Of a stretch of 64,000 nucleotides of DNA, positions 1 through 12,299 are shown piece after piece. Origin of the DNA: Camillea tinctor (taxonomy: Eukaryota; Ascomycota; Sordariomycetes; Xylariales; Xylariaceae); assembly GCA_022578605.1 (NCBI GenBank), contig MU394108.1, forward strand, positions 124,001 through 188,000. The letters run 5' to 3'. Numbering within the stretch: the stretch's first letter is position 1; every line of letters starts with the position of its first letter. Made by a program: the position numbers and the translations under genes. The notes beneath the pieces were generated by a model. That model had not been told where the DNA came from and made no database searches. It saw only the letters and a program-made list of their open reading frames with translations.

Positions 1-2617
1 CCGTTGTGGCGGTGTCCGTCCCGCCATGAAAGAAGACGAAGGTTGGTTGTGAGGATCAAGTAACATTGATGCCATAGGCGATGGTGCTACGGTGGCTCCA
101 AACCGTGGCGTCTTACCGGGCTGTGGAGGTGGTCGGGCCTTTAATATTTCACTTCGTCCCATGCGTGATGCTCGCATATCGGCGGCCAGCGTTGGTGATG
201 TCAATCCTGGGAAGGCTGGGGGAGGGTGGAATTGGTGGCGCCCAACAGGCCCTAATGGATGGGCACCAGGTAATCCGCTTCTCGGGTTGTAAACATAATT
301 GTCTAGAAATCCGTGCATCGAGGCTTGCATTTTGCCATGTTTCGTTGCATAATAGTCACCTCGGGCATCGGTAGGGTTGCCCTGTTGTGGCCGGGAAGTG
401 CGAGGGTCCTTTTGGAAATCGAAGACGGCAAATGAACATACATAGCCGAGCCCATCTACGTGGACAGTGAATTCGCGGAAAAAGTCGATAATCTGGTCGC
501 TGCACTTGGGTAAGCTAAAGAATAACACCAGAGGTGTAACCAAGACCCCGAGAATCTCCTCCAAGAAGATGATGATCCTGGGTTTGTAGAGTTCGGCAAA
601 CTCGATCTTGACGTCGGAGCTATGAAGCCGGCCCTTCCACTGGTCTGGCTGGTAATGCGTGTACTCGATCACATTTTGCATAGCGTACTCTGGATCAAAC
701 ACATCATTCTCCTCCGATATCATGCCCCGAGCAACTGCCCAAATCGTTGTCAAAATCGCGGCAAACGCAAATGCATTCATGCCGGGAAATATATCGAATT
801 CCACAAACATCTCCGGGTCGTTAGCGCCGACTATGGCAATGACAGCAAGGAGAGCGCCGACAAAGAATTGAACTGTTCTGGCAACTGATTCCGTTTTCTT
901 CTTTGGGAATTGGTCGATATAGTGCTTGGCATAAGGGTAAGACATATTGAGACGTTCCTCAAAGAGATGAGGAAGCTCATTAAATTCACGAAACTTCCAT
1001 TTTGCGAGTGGAGTATACTGTCTGGCTCCAATGGAGGCAGTGTTCGTTTTGAACTCCTGAAACATGTGTCAGTAGGGTGAGCAGCAGCTTACACAGGAGG
1101 GGGGTGCTTACATTGTAGTACGTAAATATGAAATCCACCAGCAACCCGCAGGCTAGGAAGGGCGCGAATATGAGGTTCATGACAGCAGCAAAAGCAAACC
1201 GTGTTTTCATCTGCCGGCTAAGCTGACCTCGACGGTCAGACTTGAGAACACGTTGGTGTACCTGACCACCCTCGTTAAACACGAGATCCAAGACACCAAA
1301 TTGGACAGTCCATTCTAGAGACTTTGAGAATAACTGTCTCGAGTTGAGGAAAGGCAGAGGTGCGGTCAAGTCCAGGATATCCTTGTTGAAGAGCGCGATG
1401 ATATAGTTTTCCCGTCGCATTAGCCTATTTGCTATGTCATGAGCATCAAGCCTCTCTTTGGATTGGCTGGCAACATGCTGCCCCAGTTGCTTAGAAAGGA
1501 AACGACGCTGAGAAGGGGTGATGTTGGTAGCAGTCTTGACGTTTTGATCCCGGAGATTGGTAATCTTAGAGACAACGTCCTGCCACGAGACAGTCTGCAT
1601 ATCCTCTTCAGGTATCTCGAGAAGGTAGATGTAGAAGTCTCGGATATGCATCAAGCGAGGTACGTCGAGCACCCACTGGATACTCTTCCAAACAAAATAG
1701 AAGCTGCAGAGCCAAAGACTCAAGTTCCATATGCCCCACATGTGTTTGGTGCACTGGGGAATGATGATCTGCGATAGGCTTTTGCTGTCCCTGATCTTGC
1801 GGTAGTCTACACATTGGGTCAGTAGCGTGAGGAGACTTGCTACAAAGGCTACCTTGCTGTTTTGCTTGTGTAAGTTGGTGCATACTCGGATATGATAGGA
1901 CAGGAAAGGGTCAAGGGGGACTCACAGCAGATGCAGGAATCTATCGAGCAGTATGCACCACATTCCTGCACCCAGGTAATAGTCATATACATCCCTGATG
2001 AAGACGTCGAGATTGGAGACATTAGCCCATCTGTACATGGCCTTCTCTTTGGGACTGCCGGTGTACCCAGGGGTCCTCGTGGGGAAAGCGCCTCGCTCCC
2101 CACCGAGCAGAGGGTCGTCTGGGTCATCGTGGTGTAGCCGTTGATGTGCCTGTGCAGCCTCCCATTGTGTCTGTGTCCTGCGGCTGGAGGGTCCCGCAGC
2201 GGCGGGGTTCCGAGATGGTTGGGGGCCAGATCTTCGTGGATTCGGTCTCGGTGTCGTGGCACCCGGACCCTCTACCAAGAGGGAGGCGGGCACATCATTA
2301 TCTACGTCATCGTCTGGAGGCCATCTGGACCCAGCACCGCGCCTAGATGTTCCTCCGCGGGCACCTCTCGTACCACCAACCGGGCTTCTGGTTGAGACAC
2401 GGCTATCAGCAAGACCAAGGCCTGTTGTGGCCGGGTCTAGGTCATCATCGTGAAAGCTGTGGGCCAGGTTCTCCTCATCCAGATCTAGACCAGCCCTGCT
2501 TTCAATATCGGTATCTTGATTTGCTCGTAGTCGTTCGTAGAAGGGCCTCCGGTCGTCATCGGTCGAGGTTACGAGGCGGGAGAAGAGGTTCTGTGGCATG
2601 GCGACGCTCTCGGCCAC
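1..2617 (-). CDS. ATG9: Autophagy-related protein 9 (lipid scramblase), 3' end cut off by window
   Basis: Multispanning membrane protein of the phagophore assembly site. ATG9 vesicles seed autophagosomes and the protein acts as a lipid scramblase (family knowledge). Exons read 2617-1926, 1856-1112 and 1056 to the window edge; introns are 1857-1925 and 1057-1111, the latter with CTGAC shortly before TTTCAG. About 831 residues are visible. The N-terminal ~200 residues are acidic and disordered. They are followed by RWANVSNLDVFIRDVYDYY, a first membrane segment near residues 231-247, a second near 270-292, the conserved RRENYIIALFNKDILDL block near 378-393, and EFKTN..YTPLAKWKFREFNELPHLF after intron 2. 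The tail contains FPGLTSPTL and TPRFGA, typical of the fungal C-terminus, so only a short end is missing. The start at 2617 gives MAESVAMPQNLFSRL; an in-frame Met at 2599 (MPQNLFSRL) resembles other fungal starts and is equally possible. Divergent from COG6. Confidence 0.96.
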
Positions 2618-3591
2618 TAAAGGAGGAGGGGATGGAATAGAGGGTGGGTGAGAACCCCTTCTTTTCGGATACTAGTGTGGTATCAAGTGGTATTAAGTGG
2701 TGTCGCGAAACATGTTCAACCGCATGGGCGTTGCTAAGTTGACTATGCAGAAGGAAAGGAAAAGAAAAGAGAAAAGGGAAAAGAAAAAGAAATAAAATAG
2801 AATAGATAATAGGTAATGTAGGATTAGCTTCGAAGACAATGCTCGATAACCCCTAGTCAGTCAAGAGTCAGTCAAGAGCAGGGCGGTCGGAGAGAGAGAG
2901 AGAGAGATTACGACGGCTGCCTTGGTAGGTAGGAGTTGAATAGGCTAAGATGCTTGTTTCACGGTGGCTGCAATAGATCTAAGGCTAGATGGGAGAAATA
3001 TGCCGTGTGATTAGTGCTAAGTATTGTCGCTATGGTCATCTGGATTTTTGATGTCCTGTGCTGGTTCCTGTTTGGTGGTGGAGGAATGAATGACAGTACT
3101 TAACTCCACGGTCGGGAGGCAGCTGTCGCCGTAAACGTATGTAAACGCATGTAAACGCATGTAAACGCACTGGTCTTATCGTTATCGGCTGTCCTCGTGC
3201 CCACAGTGAAGTCATCTGGCAGGGGTGTATTTAGTCTCCTAAGTCCCCTGCAGTTTGGGTTGGTGGGGTCAGGCTGTGCCACCTGTCTGACAGCTCTTCA
3301 TCGGGTTGCCACAGTACGGAGTAAAGCCACAAAGAACAATATGTTCAGGTGGCTTAAATCCAAACTACCTAAGTCAAACCTAGTTAACCTCCCTAGGTAG
3401 TACTACTGTATTATCATCTTACAACAAACTCATTAGCACTAATACATCGATCTCAACTCATGAAAGGAGACATTATTGATTGATAAATTTTAATGGCGGG
3501 AAATAGATACACGTGATGATCTAGCCTCAAATAATATATAAAAAATAAAAATAAATCCCAACCCCAAAACCACCTCACCCCGTCTTAAGCC
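2618..3591. promoter_or_regulatory. Divergent promoter region ATG9 / COG6
   Basis: This 974-bp stretch lies between the two start codons. It holds a purine-rich tract (2757-2815), a (GA)n run near 2889-2907, a fourfold 10-bp tandem repeat (3131-3170, listed separately), and AGGTAGG/CCTAGG motifs near 2928 and 3392-3400. No coding signal was found. Confidence 0.6.
3131..3170 (+). repeat. 4 x 10-bp tandem repeat carrying GTAAAC
   Basis: Four consecutive 10-mers read GTAAACGTAT, GTAAACGCAT, GTAAACGCAT and GTAAACGCAC. Each contains GTAAAC, the core of forkhead-type binding sites (established motif). The array sits between the divergent starts of ATG9 and COG6. Its regulatory role is inference. 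Confidence 0.6.
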
Positions 3592-3953
3592 ATGGCCGCA
3601 AAGGGCCCCGGGCCAATCACTCTCCCATCTTACGATGCCATCTCTCTAGGTCCACAATCGCCTCCATCAGTTCTATCCCCTCCACTTGGGTCGTCTGGAA
3701 AGTCCGCAAATCCCGTATCATCCAAGGTAACAGCCGTGCTGTCAACCTCATATGCTGATGCCGAATTCCGCGAGTCACTCTCCTTGTTGGATGACCGCGG
3801 CATAAGAAACACCGCCGAGGCCCGGAGACAGCTACGCTTAGACGTCCAAAAAGAGGTCATCGAGAGCAATGGAGAAATCATTACTGAATTCGGTCGAGTC
3901 GCTGAGGTGAGCCAACCCCTGGCAACTCTAGGTACCGGGGCAGCAAAGTAACC

Positions 3954-3984
<31 letters not shown>

Positions 3985-5827
3985 GCAACTGCGAAGAATT
4001 GGCACCACCATCGACAGGCTCAACAAAAGCTACCAGGAGATGAAGAGCCATGTCACAGCTGCCCATGATGCAACCTCTTCTACCATTCAGGAGGCATCAT
4101 CCCTGATGACGCAAAGAAATAACGTCGAGACGAAACAGCGTCTGCTAAAAGCCCTCCGCGAACGCTTCGTTCTTACCGAAGATGAAGTTGCCTCCTTAAC
4201 TATGACAGCTGAACCCGTCGATGACCAGTTCTTTCAGGTGCTGAACAAGGCAAAGCGCATAATGAACGACTGCGAGATCCTGCTTGGTTTCGAGAATCAG
4301 ACTCTCGGGTTAGAGATCATGGACCAGACCTCCAAGAACTTAAACCAGGCTTTCCAGAAGCTATACCGCTGGGTACAAAAGGAATTCAAGACACTCAATC
4401 TCGAAAACCCCCAGATACACGCCTCTGTCCGTCGAGCACTTAGGGTGCTTGCTGAAAGACCGTCTCTGTTCCAAAACTGTCTCGACTTCTTTGCCGAGGC
4501 CCGGGAGCAGATCCTTTCAGATTCCTTCTATCTTGCCCTCACCGGAACATCTGCCGCAGGGGTTAAGGATCACTCCGTAAAACCCATAGAGCTAGTAGCT
4601 CACGACCCTTTACGCTACGTCGGTGACATGCTCGCCTGGGCCCATTCTGCCACAGTCAGCGAACGGGAAGCGCTCGAGGTTCTTTTCGTCTCGGACGGAG
4701 ATGAGATCGCCAAGGGTATCCAGGAGGGCCGCGAGAACGAGCTCTGGCGGCTCATGTCCGACGAGGGCGATGGCCCCGTGGAGTTTGACGCAGTCAAGGC
4801 CTTAAACGACCTCGTAGATCGTGACATGTCTGGAGCTGCCCGCATATTACGACAGCGGATCGAGCAGGTCATCCAGACTAATGAGGAGACAATCTTAGCG
4901 TACAAGCTCGCGAACTTACTTGGTTTCTACCGGTTTACGTTCTCGAAGCTCCTCGGTGACGAGTCGGTTCTGCTGCAATCCATGACAAGCCTTGAGTCTG
5001 AAGCGCTCCGCCAGTTCCGCTCGCTCATGCGAGACCATATCGCCACTCTTCAGGGAGAATTCCAGCACACGCCCTCGGACCTCGGACCACCCGAATTCCT
5101 CCAGGAAGCACTAAAGCAGCTCACAGCTATCATGAAGACATATGAGACCTCCCTTGCCGCCTCATCGGTCACAGATCGTGCCACCGACTTTGAACCTATC
5201 CTTGCCGAATCCTTCGACCCTTTCCTCTTAGGCTGCGAGAATATGTCACAAACACTCCCGGATGACACTAACGACCCCTCCACCCGTCCCATATTCCTCA
5301 TCAACTGCCTCCTTGCCGCCCGTCACGCTTTCTCCCCCTTTGACTTCATGTCGGCGCGCTCGACACAGCTGCAGGCGCGCATCGATTCTTTAGCTTCCGA
5401 ACTAACCTCCAGCCAATATTCCTTCTTTCGGCGCTCCTCATCTCTCGAGCCACTTTTCGACGCTTTAGGACCCCTTACTGAATCCGACATATCCCGGATC
5501 ATCAATCCCCCAGGTCTCCCTGTCCTTCACTCCGACGCCCTCGCCGCCGCGAGCCAGGGTCTCGACGACTTCTTGCCCTCCGCCGTTATGGATGCCATGG
5601 AGAACCTCAAGCACCTTCAGGACGCGCGCCTCGCCCGCGAGGTCACCGAAGAGGCTGCCGACCGCTTTTGTCTCGACTTCGAGCACGTTGAGGACTTACT
5701 CGTGCTAGCTGATGAACTCGCTACTGGAGGTCATGGGGATGGAGAGGCCGGGGACGTGGAAGGTCCAGGCCCTCTGAGAGCGCTATTCCCGCGGACGACA
5801 GGGGAGATTAGGGTTCTGCTCTCGTAA
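3592..5827 (+). CDS. COG6: Conserved oligomeric Golgi complex subunit 6
   Basis: Lobe B subunit of the COG tethering complex, which tethers retrograde vesicles at the Golgi (family knowledge). There are two exons, 3592-3906 and 3986-5827. The intron (3907-3985) is GTGAGC..TATATAG and contains a CATA microsatellite. The join restores [17 protein letters not shown] in frame and gives 718 residues, a normal length for fungal COG6. Recognisable blocks are [25 protein letters not shown] near the N-terminus, [20 protein letters not shown] just before the intron, and [38 protein letters not shown] and [20 protein letters not shown] in the middle. The N-terminal part looks helical and coiled, as expected. 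It is convergent with the kinase-like gene downstream. Nothing odd except the repeat-filled intron. Confidence 0.94.
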
Positions 5828-6721
5828 AAAACAGGTATAAGACGGGTTTCTAAGGTAGAGAGATAAAAAAGAATTCACTAAATAAAATCAAATCGAAGCC
5901 AAAAGAATTATAATAAAAATAAATCAAAAAGGGGTAGGGAGGGGAGTACACGTATATACACTCCCCTCCTCCCTGTTTTGTCTATCTTAGTAAATCACCA
6001 AAGAACACGTGTATACACACACATCCTCTAGCATCACGTCTCAGCTTTTCTTATTTACCCTCTGTCGTCCCATGGAAGAAGGCGAGAGAGAGGGCAAACT
6101 GCCTAGATTAGGTAACTTACCCACTCTTACTTACTCGGGTCAAACATTGGACAATCTCATCTAGAATTGAGATTAAAACGAAAATTCTACCCGAAAAGGG
6201 AAGGGGGAGGAGGGTGGGCAGAAGGCAAATAAAAAGGTTTTAATAAGAAGAAGGTGAGCTAGGTAGGTATAAAAAGAACCCAGCCTCATAACACGCTCTT
6301 GTTGTCGCTCTGTCTAAGTATCTACTTATCTATCTAACTATCTATCTAAGGGTTAGAAAACGAAAGAGGAATTCATTCAGGTAATTGGCTTAGGGTTGTT
6401 GTGAAAAAAAGGTACATCGAAAAGAATTCAATATGTATTCCTTATGACCTTGTTTTTCTCTTGTCTCCCTGATACGTCCCATCGCTAATATTCCATGTTT
6501 CACTTTTTTCCCTCTCGACTTCAACCCTCCTAGTACCATTCTCTACTATCTCTTCCTACCCTTACGTGTAAGAGAAAGAAAGAAACAAAGAGAGCCCAGG
6601 CCCTACCGTTTCCTTCACATTATACATATACATTTTGCTCACCTCTGGCAATTCCTTAATCTTTCCTCCGCCGTCTCCCTTCATTTCCCTCAATCATGGT
6701 CCCATCTATGCCTCTACTGTT
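5828..6721. other. Convergent intergenic region COG6 / kinase-like gene
   Basis: Both flanking genes end here, so it should contain their 3' UTRs and terminators. It has A-rich stretches after the COG6 stop, CT-rich tracts on the other side and a run of CTATCTAT near 6325-6345. No gene was seen. Confidence 0.55.
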
Positions 6722-8224
6722 TCATCTTTCCACCCTAACGGTATCAAGTCTCGCCAGAACTGTCGTCAGCCGTCGTCGTGCCGCGATCTCTTGTTCACTT
6801 CTATCGATACCGGGGCGATAAAACTGCCGGACCACAGCAGCGGTAGCATGGTAGCATTCGTATAGGAGGAGACGAACTTGGGCGTTGTCCTTGTCTTCGA
6901 TGAAAGAAATATCGACCGAGGCCGCACTAGAGTCTGTCGTTGAGGTATCATGCGATGGCGATGCTGGTGGCGTTGGAGCTTTGCGAAAGCCACGGATGAA
7001 TTCTGGTATGGTATCTTGGACAAAAACAGTTGCAAATAAGGGGTCTCCGAAAATACTCTTACTCCAGTCGCAAAGACCGGTGACAGTGATCTGGGATTCT
7101 GACGCGGTCGTGGTAGAACTTGAGACATGGTCCCTTTCGTCAGAGGAGCGTGATACGAGTACGTTACCATCCTCGGCGGCATCCAGAACGACCAGCCTCG
7201 GGACCGTAACAGCATCCAGGATATGACCTAGCCGATAAAAATGGCCCCGAATTGTTGCGTAGCTAATTGTCACGGATAAATCCTCGGCATCCCTCAAAAT
7301 AGCCTCTAGCAGAGAATGGAATGCCTCTGCCCACGTCGTCATTCCATCGGATCCAAAACCTGCCTGTTGAGTACCGTGAAACTCCGTAGACATCGAAGGC
7401 CCAAGGGTCGCTACGGCAAGCCCAAATTTACCGTTTGGAGATGTGAACTCAGATATATATCGCATCAACCGACCCTTTTGAAACTCAACGAGATCTCTTT
7501 CTGCTGTGGTCAAGGGCCTCGGTAAGCTAGAGATGGGGGTCCCCTCGGTCTGCTCGAAAATGTTGAATCCTAAACCCATTTCCGTTGGTAACGAGGAGTG
7601 CGCAACAAGGTTAGGCAGGTAGTTGAGCATCCTGCGTTTAGCGGAGGGGGATATTTCTGGATTGGTTCCTTGGTTCTCCTCAGGTGAACGCTTGTTTCGG
7701 TAGCTTTTGTCAGTTCCGTGCTGTCTATATTCATCACGCTTCCCGGAAGATGGCTCTGCTGAGACCCTGAAGATCCATCTGGTCAGTCGGGCTTCCGAAA
7801 GAAGTGGCCACTGCTCATAGCGGAGTGAACCCGAGGCCAGCGGGGCCAGCCTCAAAGACAGGGTCCTCCCATCGGACACCTTGACGCTGAAAACTCTCTG
7901 TGACTGGCTGGTGGTCAAGGTAGATACCGATTCGACAACTACGTTAGGTATTGCATTGCGGATAAGTGCGTGAATGGGCTCGGGAGACGGAGGTCGGTTC
8001 ATAGGCGTGACAGATGACAAGATGTTGGTTCGTGCAACGGAGGATGTTTGGCGACGTGAAGTTCGCCGTTTTGTGAGACATGACAGGCCGGCAACTCGAC
8101 TTTTTGACTGGGAAAGGCCAGCCTCGGAAGGGTGTAGGGACATGAAGGGATAACGGAGGGTTGCATCGACAGAACAAGGATTGGCATTAGGTGGTGCCAA
8201 TTCCACCCTTGATCTCTGCCCCAT
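6722..8224 (-). CDS. Aminoglycoside-phosphotransferase-fold (kinase-like) protein with altered catalytic loop
   Basis: A single open frame of 500 residues. The C-terminal two thirds resemble the fungal APH/choline-kinase-like superfamily: a small-molecule-kinase-like N-lobe (FSVKVSDGRTLSLRLAP), a helical segment (FNIFEQTEGTPISSL), a catalytic-loop position reading RLVVLDAAEDGNVLV, and the metal-binding loop position reading GLCDWSKSIFGDPLFA. In active APH enzymes the loop is usually H-G/W-D-x-x-x-x-N; here the His is replaced and the spacing changed, while a later Asp-Gly-Asn and the DW of the second motif remain. Substrate unknown; it may be a pseudokinase. The first ~74 residues are Ser/Arg-rich and poorly folded, so the in-frame Met at 8002 (MNRPPSPEPIH) is a credible alternative start. 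It ends with an Arg-rich segment (ARRRLTTVLARLDTVRVER). Convergent with COG6, facing a large gene-sparse region upstream. Confidence 0.78.
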   Translation of the reverse strand: MGQRSRVELAPPNANPCSVDATLRYPFMSLHPSEAGLSQSKSRVAGLSCLTKRRTSRRQTSSVARTNILSSVTPMNRPPSPEPIHALIRNAIPNVVVESVSTLTTSQSQRVFSVKVSDGRTLSLRLAPLASGSLRYEQWPLLSEARLTRWIFRVSAEPSSGKRDEYRQHGTDKSYRNKRSPEENQGTNPEISPSAKRRMLNYLPNLVAHSSLPTEMGLGFNIFEQTEGTPISSLPRPLTTAERDLVEFQKGRLMRYISEFTSPNGKFGLAVATLGPSMSTEFHGTQQAGFGSDGMTTWAEAFHSLLEAILRDAEDLSVTISYATIRGHFYRLGHILDAVTVPRLVVLDAAEDGNVLVSRSSDERDHVSSSTTTASESQITVTGLCDWSKSIFGDPLFATVFVQDTIPEFIRGFRKAPTPPASPSHDTSTTDSSAASVDISFIEDKDNAQVRLLLYECYHATAAVVRQFYRPGIDRSEQEIAARRRLTTVLARLDTVRVER

Positions 8225-11200
8225 GACTGCTTATGGAAGCTTGTTTTATATGCACGGATATATGGGAAGGGAAGTTAATATTTGGTGATACGGGTACGTG
8301 CCGGGACGAGAATACGGAACAGGGAGGTTCTTAAAGTAAAAGCCCATCCACCTAGATGGTATTTTTTTTTTAGAATAGGGCCACGCCGTCTCGCTGGTGA
8401 CATATAGACCGCTAGATTCCTTGCATTACCATCACAGGGTTGAGGTGAACAAGGGGCGACCCGATGGTGTCATCAGAACTGAGCAGCGTCTGAGGTATAC
8501 AAATAGGACAAGACTGATTCGTGACGTGGACATGCATGGGGATTTCTTCTGCTTGTGGTAAAGAAGCCAAGTGCCTAGTAAGGAGTTTTAATACGGTAGT
8601 ATAACCGAGAAGGCAGACCAGCCCAGGATATGCAAGGTCAGTTCCGAAGAAATGTGGGATGTGGGAAGGGCGAGATAACACAAGGGGGCCCCAGGTTTAA
8701 GGAGACGGCCAGATGACAGAAGGCTTTGTAAAGATGAGAACAATAGAAAAGATGGGCGTTTGGTAGCGAATAAGACCAGGTCTCGTTACAGAGATGAGGG
8801 AAAGCGGTACAAGTCGCCGACTGGCGACCTGGACGACTTGTACGGTGAAGATGGCGGAAAGAACTCATACTCGCCTAATAAGTAGGGTCTAAGTCAGGTC
8901 ACAAGCCACCGAGCTGGACTTCAAATTCTCCTAACTAACTCACATGAGGGGCGCGGCTGATTCTAGCCGTAGTGAAAGAAATCAAAAAGATATGAACTAG
9001 ATTCCACCTTCCAGCTACAAGGCCAAAGTTAGATCGAGTTAAGTTAAGTTAGGTTCAGAGGAAGGGTGGATACATGTCATGCCGTTGAAGGAGCCCATAC
9101 CTAGTAGAATATACCTATGGTATAATTAACTACATGAGGTAGGTAAGGGACAGGGAGAGCAGACGGCTGGTGTGTATACGTATGTATAAGTCACTGCCAA
9201 GGCGCCAAAGGAATCGTTCCAGAAGCCTCAGCAAGGCATCTAGTATAAGTAACCCTAACGAATGCGGCGGCGCTATCGTGCAATTAAGCGGCTGAGAGGA
9301 CCGACAGTAACACTCCCCTTATAATGGGGATTAAGTGGGTTTGATGCCGATGTGACGTGTGATCGAAATCGAAGAAACGGAAAAGCAAAGAAAAATAGAT
9401 GGCTGCCCCATCGTTCCCTTGAGCATTCCCTGGATAAGTTCCCGGGATAACTCCAGGCATGGCGTTTCCTTAGTCCTAGACGGTAAACCTCAACGGCTAT
9501 TGGGTCTAAGAAGCGAGTTTGCATGATCAGAACATATATCAAGCTTCGAGATCGTCACTCGGGCGGTGTGTAAGTTTCATGAGTAGCACAGTTAGACAGA
9601 TATCAGATCAGATGCCTTTGCCGCGCACAAGCCTTTCGTGATAATTACGAGATGACGGTGCCTATTCCCATTACCATCATGGCTGTGGCCCTACAACATA
9701 AAATGATAATGCATATTTTAATATTAAAAAAAAGGAAGGAAAAGAAGAAGAAGAGACAACAGGTCCTTATTGTATGTTGCTGAACGCGTTCGCGTGTGAA
9801 GATTGTACAGCATTATGCATGAGATAGAATAAAATAAAATATTTGGTAGAGAAAGAAAGAAGTAGGTATGATCCAAGGTAGTAAGTAGTTGTTGATTTGT
9901 CCGGAGTCTGGTCTTGACTTACATCAATGAGAGAGAACTTGAACATTAAGAAAAGGAAAATGTGGGTCTTGATTACAGGGAAAAGAACGGAGTTGCATTA
10001 AGAAGCGAGTCGGGGATTTTTTGATTGGCTAAGATTAAGCGAATCGTCCGAATTGGTAAAGCTCCGAGCTTTTTCGTGATGTATGTACGTAGTAAGTTGC
10101 GGGCTTATGCGAACCAATAATACATAGAAGGTAGATCCGTCGGTGGACCTAGCTACTTAATTCATACATACATACCGCATACGTACTGCATACATAATGC
10201 AAGCTATGACCTCTCATTCCACAGCCCATGTAAGTCCCTTGTTGGTGACAGAGGGTTTGACTTGTGAATCCGACTTATAAGCTTTTTATTCATCGTGCCT
10301 TTTTTGCTCTTCAGCCTTTTCCATTCCAACCTATCCTACCTCTAATATAATATAACCTAAACTGACCTTACCTATTAACATTTAGCTATAGAGTAATTAT
10401 AACCTGTCATTTTTTTTGAGAGGGAGAGGGCCATCTACAACTTAAGCAAGGTACGTGATAGTTCAACATGGTTACTCGTTAGGTGCTTGGTCAACTTCTC
10501 GATCATCACTTTTCTCTGAATATTGTACCGAGCAATCCAAGGTAATACTTGCACTGGAATCTATGGCTGGGACAAATCAGGGACCAAATAGGAACAAATC
10601 AGGTGGACCGGGATATTAGAATTGGAACGACTTGTCTGTTACAGACCAACACCGAAAGTTAAGTAATGTTAAGCAAGCTACGTTGTCTCCGTCATTCACG
10701 AGTCGCTTGGCTGTGCTACTACTTTCTAACAAACAGACGCAGTAAGCGATGATTAAGCGACGAGGCAAATTTCCTCGTTCCTCGCTCGTGGACATCCATA
10801 ATCTTCTGTCCGAGTTGTTCGCCCAGCCTGATAGTAGCCCGCTCCCTAGTCTGCCCGAATCAAGAAGGACTTCACGAGTTGCAAAGGCCAATGAAACAAT
10901 TTCACGTAGCGATGATTACCACAGGAAATACTTCTCATACTACCCGAACTAGACTTTTGGGTATCCATATCTTACTTCTCGTCAATTTTAACGCAAGAGG
11001 GTTTAGTGTCACATCACCCGCTGCCACACATGCAGATATTTCACCCCATATCACCTATAAGAAGCAAGCCAGCCATCCGTCCGTCCGTCCGTCTTCAAGC
11101 CCACTGAGAGGGCCTTTTTCCTCGGTAGAGACCCTGACACTGACCGGTCCTCATGCTTGTTTATTCGAAAGAAAGAAAAAAGGAAATAGAAGGGAAAATA

Positions 11201-12299
11201 CGGAATCATCTCCGATCTAGCGCCCCTGTGTTGGTCAGGGTATGTTGCTTGTTTATGCATGTGATATACGCCTTCATAGACAACGCTCCAGAGGAGAAGA
11301 CCTCATTCAGCCAGGGGCTGGGAAGCCTTCGTAGAACCTTATACAGATTAACACCATGGTAAAGAAACCCGCTAATCAATAATAGTGAATATATTTTTAT
11401 AGACGAACAGTATGACCAACTTGCAACTTTTCTCGAAAGTTATTTCCATAAATACATGAGACATTTACATATTCGATATGTCCATATCTATATATGCCCA
11501 CGTAAGAAATTACCTTAAATGGTAGTGATGGTTTACGATTTCTCTGATGCATGCATGTAGTGATCTGCATACCTACCATTGCCTATATGTCTGCCTAATA
11601 AGCATTACCATATCCTATCGGATTTCTCTTTCTTGGTGCCAATAGACCAAGCCTTTCATCCATTTGTTCGAGCCCTTCGGCTCGGATAAGCACATAGGTC
11701 TCCCATAATGGGGTTGTCGGATATAGGTTAAACCAGATGCCAAGAAAAGGGGCTTTGAAATTTCCATCTGGAGATAGGGGGGCTCAATAGACATCCTGTG
11801 CCCTACACCAAGAGAGGTATTGCTAAGCGCCTTGGTTTCATAGTACTGATACTATTTCTCTTTTTCGTTAGATGAGACGAGATGATGCGTCGCTGAGAAA
11901 TGGACATCAATACGTCAACCCACCACCTAGAGCATGGATTGATCGTCGTGGCACTAAAACTGGCACGCGTCCTTGAAGGGAAGAAAACCAACGACAAGCG
12001 TAGCGTGCGGCGTGGGATGCCCGCTCTTTGGGCGCATGAGGTAGGTACGTATGTACCTTTGTGGGATTTTACCTCCTTTACCTACCTCATATAGCGACGG
12101 GGAGAACGACGCGGCACGGGAGCGGCTTAATCATCACGGCAGGGGTTAAAAGACTCCATAACTGACAGCTAACCTCAGCTCTGCTGCAAGACGGATGATC
12201 GTCATAAACACTAACTCGAACGGAAGAAGGTTGTGGACCGAATACACTAGACTGGGGAGGACCTCTTGGCACCCGCTCTTTGAGGTCTTCAGTTCTGCA
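8225..12299. other. Gene-sparse DNA, proximal part
   Basis: No gene can be supported. Only short stop-bounded frames occur on both strands, without recognisable domains or joinable exons. It holds the promoter of the kinase-like gene next to 8225, dispersed AGGTAGG motifs (9041-9145), a (CCGT)n run near 11077-11093, and a perfect 12-bp inverted repeat at 12036-12090. Confidence 0.5.
12036..12090. repeat. 12-bp inverted repeat of the TAGGTAGG motif
   Basis: ATGAGGTAGGTA (12036-12047) is the exact reverse complement of TACCTACCTCAT (12079-12090), with a 31-nt spacer. It is one of the few places where the dispersed motif forms a clean hairpin. Confidence 0.6.

Noticed and set aside
10749..10952. 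67-codon plus-strand frame with plausible composition
   Set aside because: No intron partners and no recognisable motif; an overlapping antisense frame of similar quality exists.
11900..12094. 64-codon plus-strand frame
   Set aside because: No domain or homologue recognised; surrounded by stop-rich DNA.
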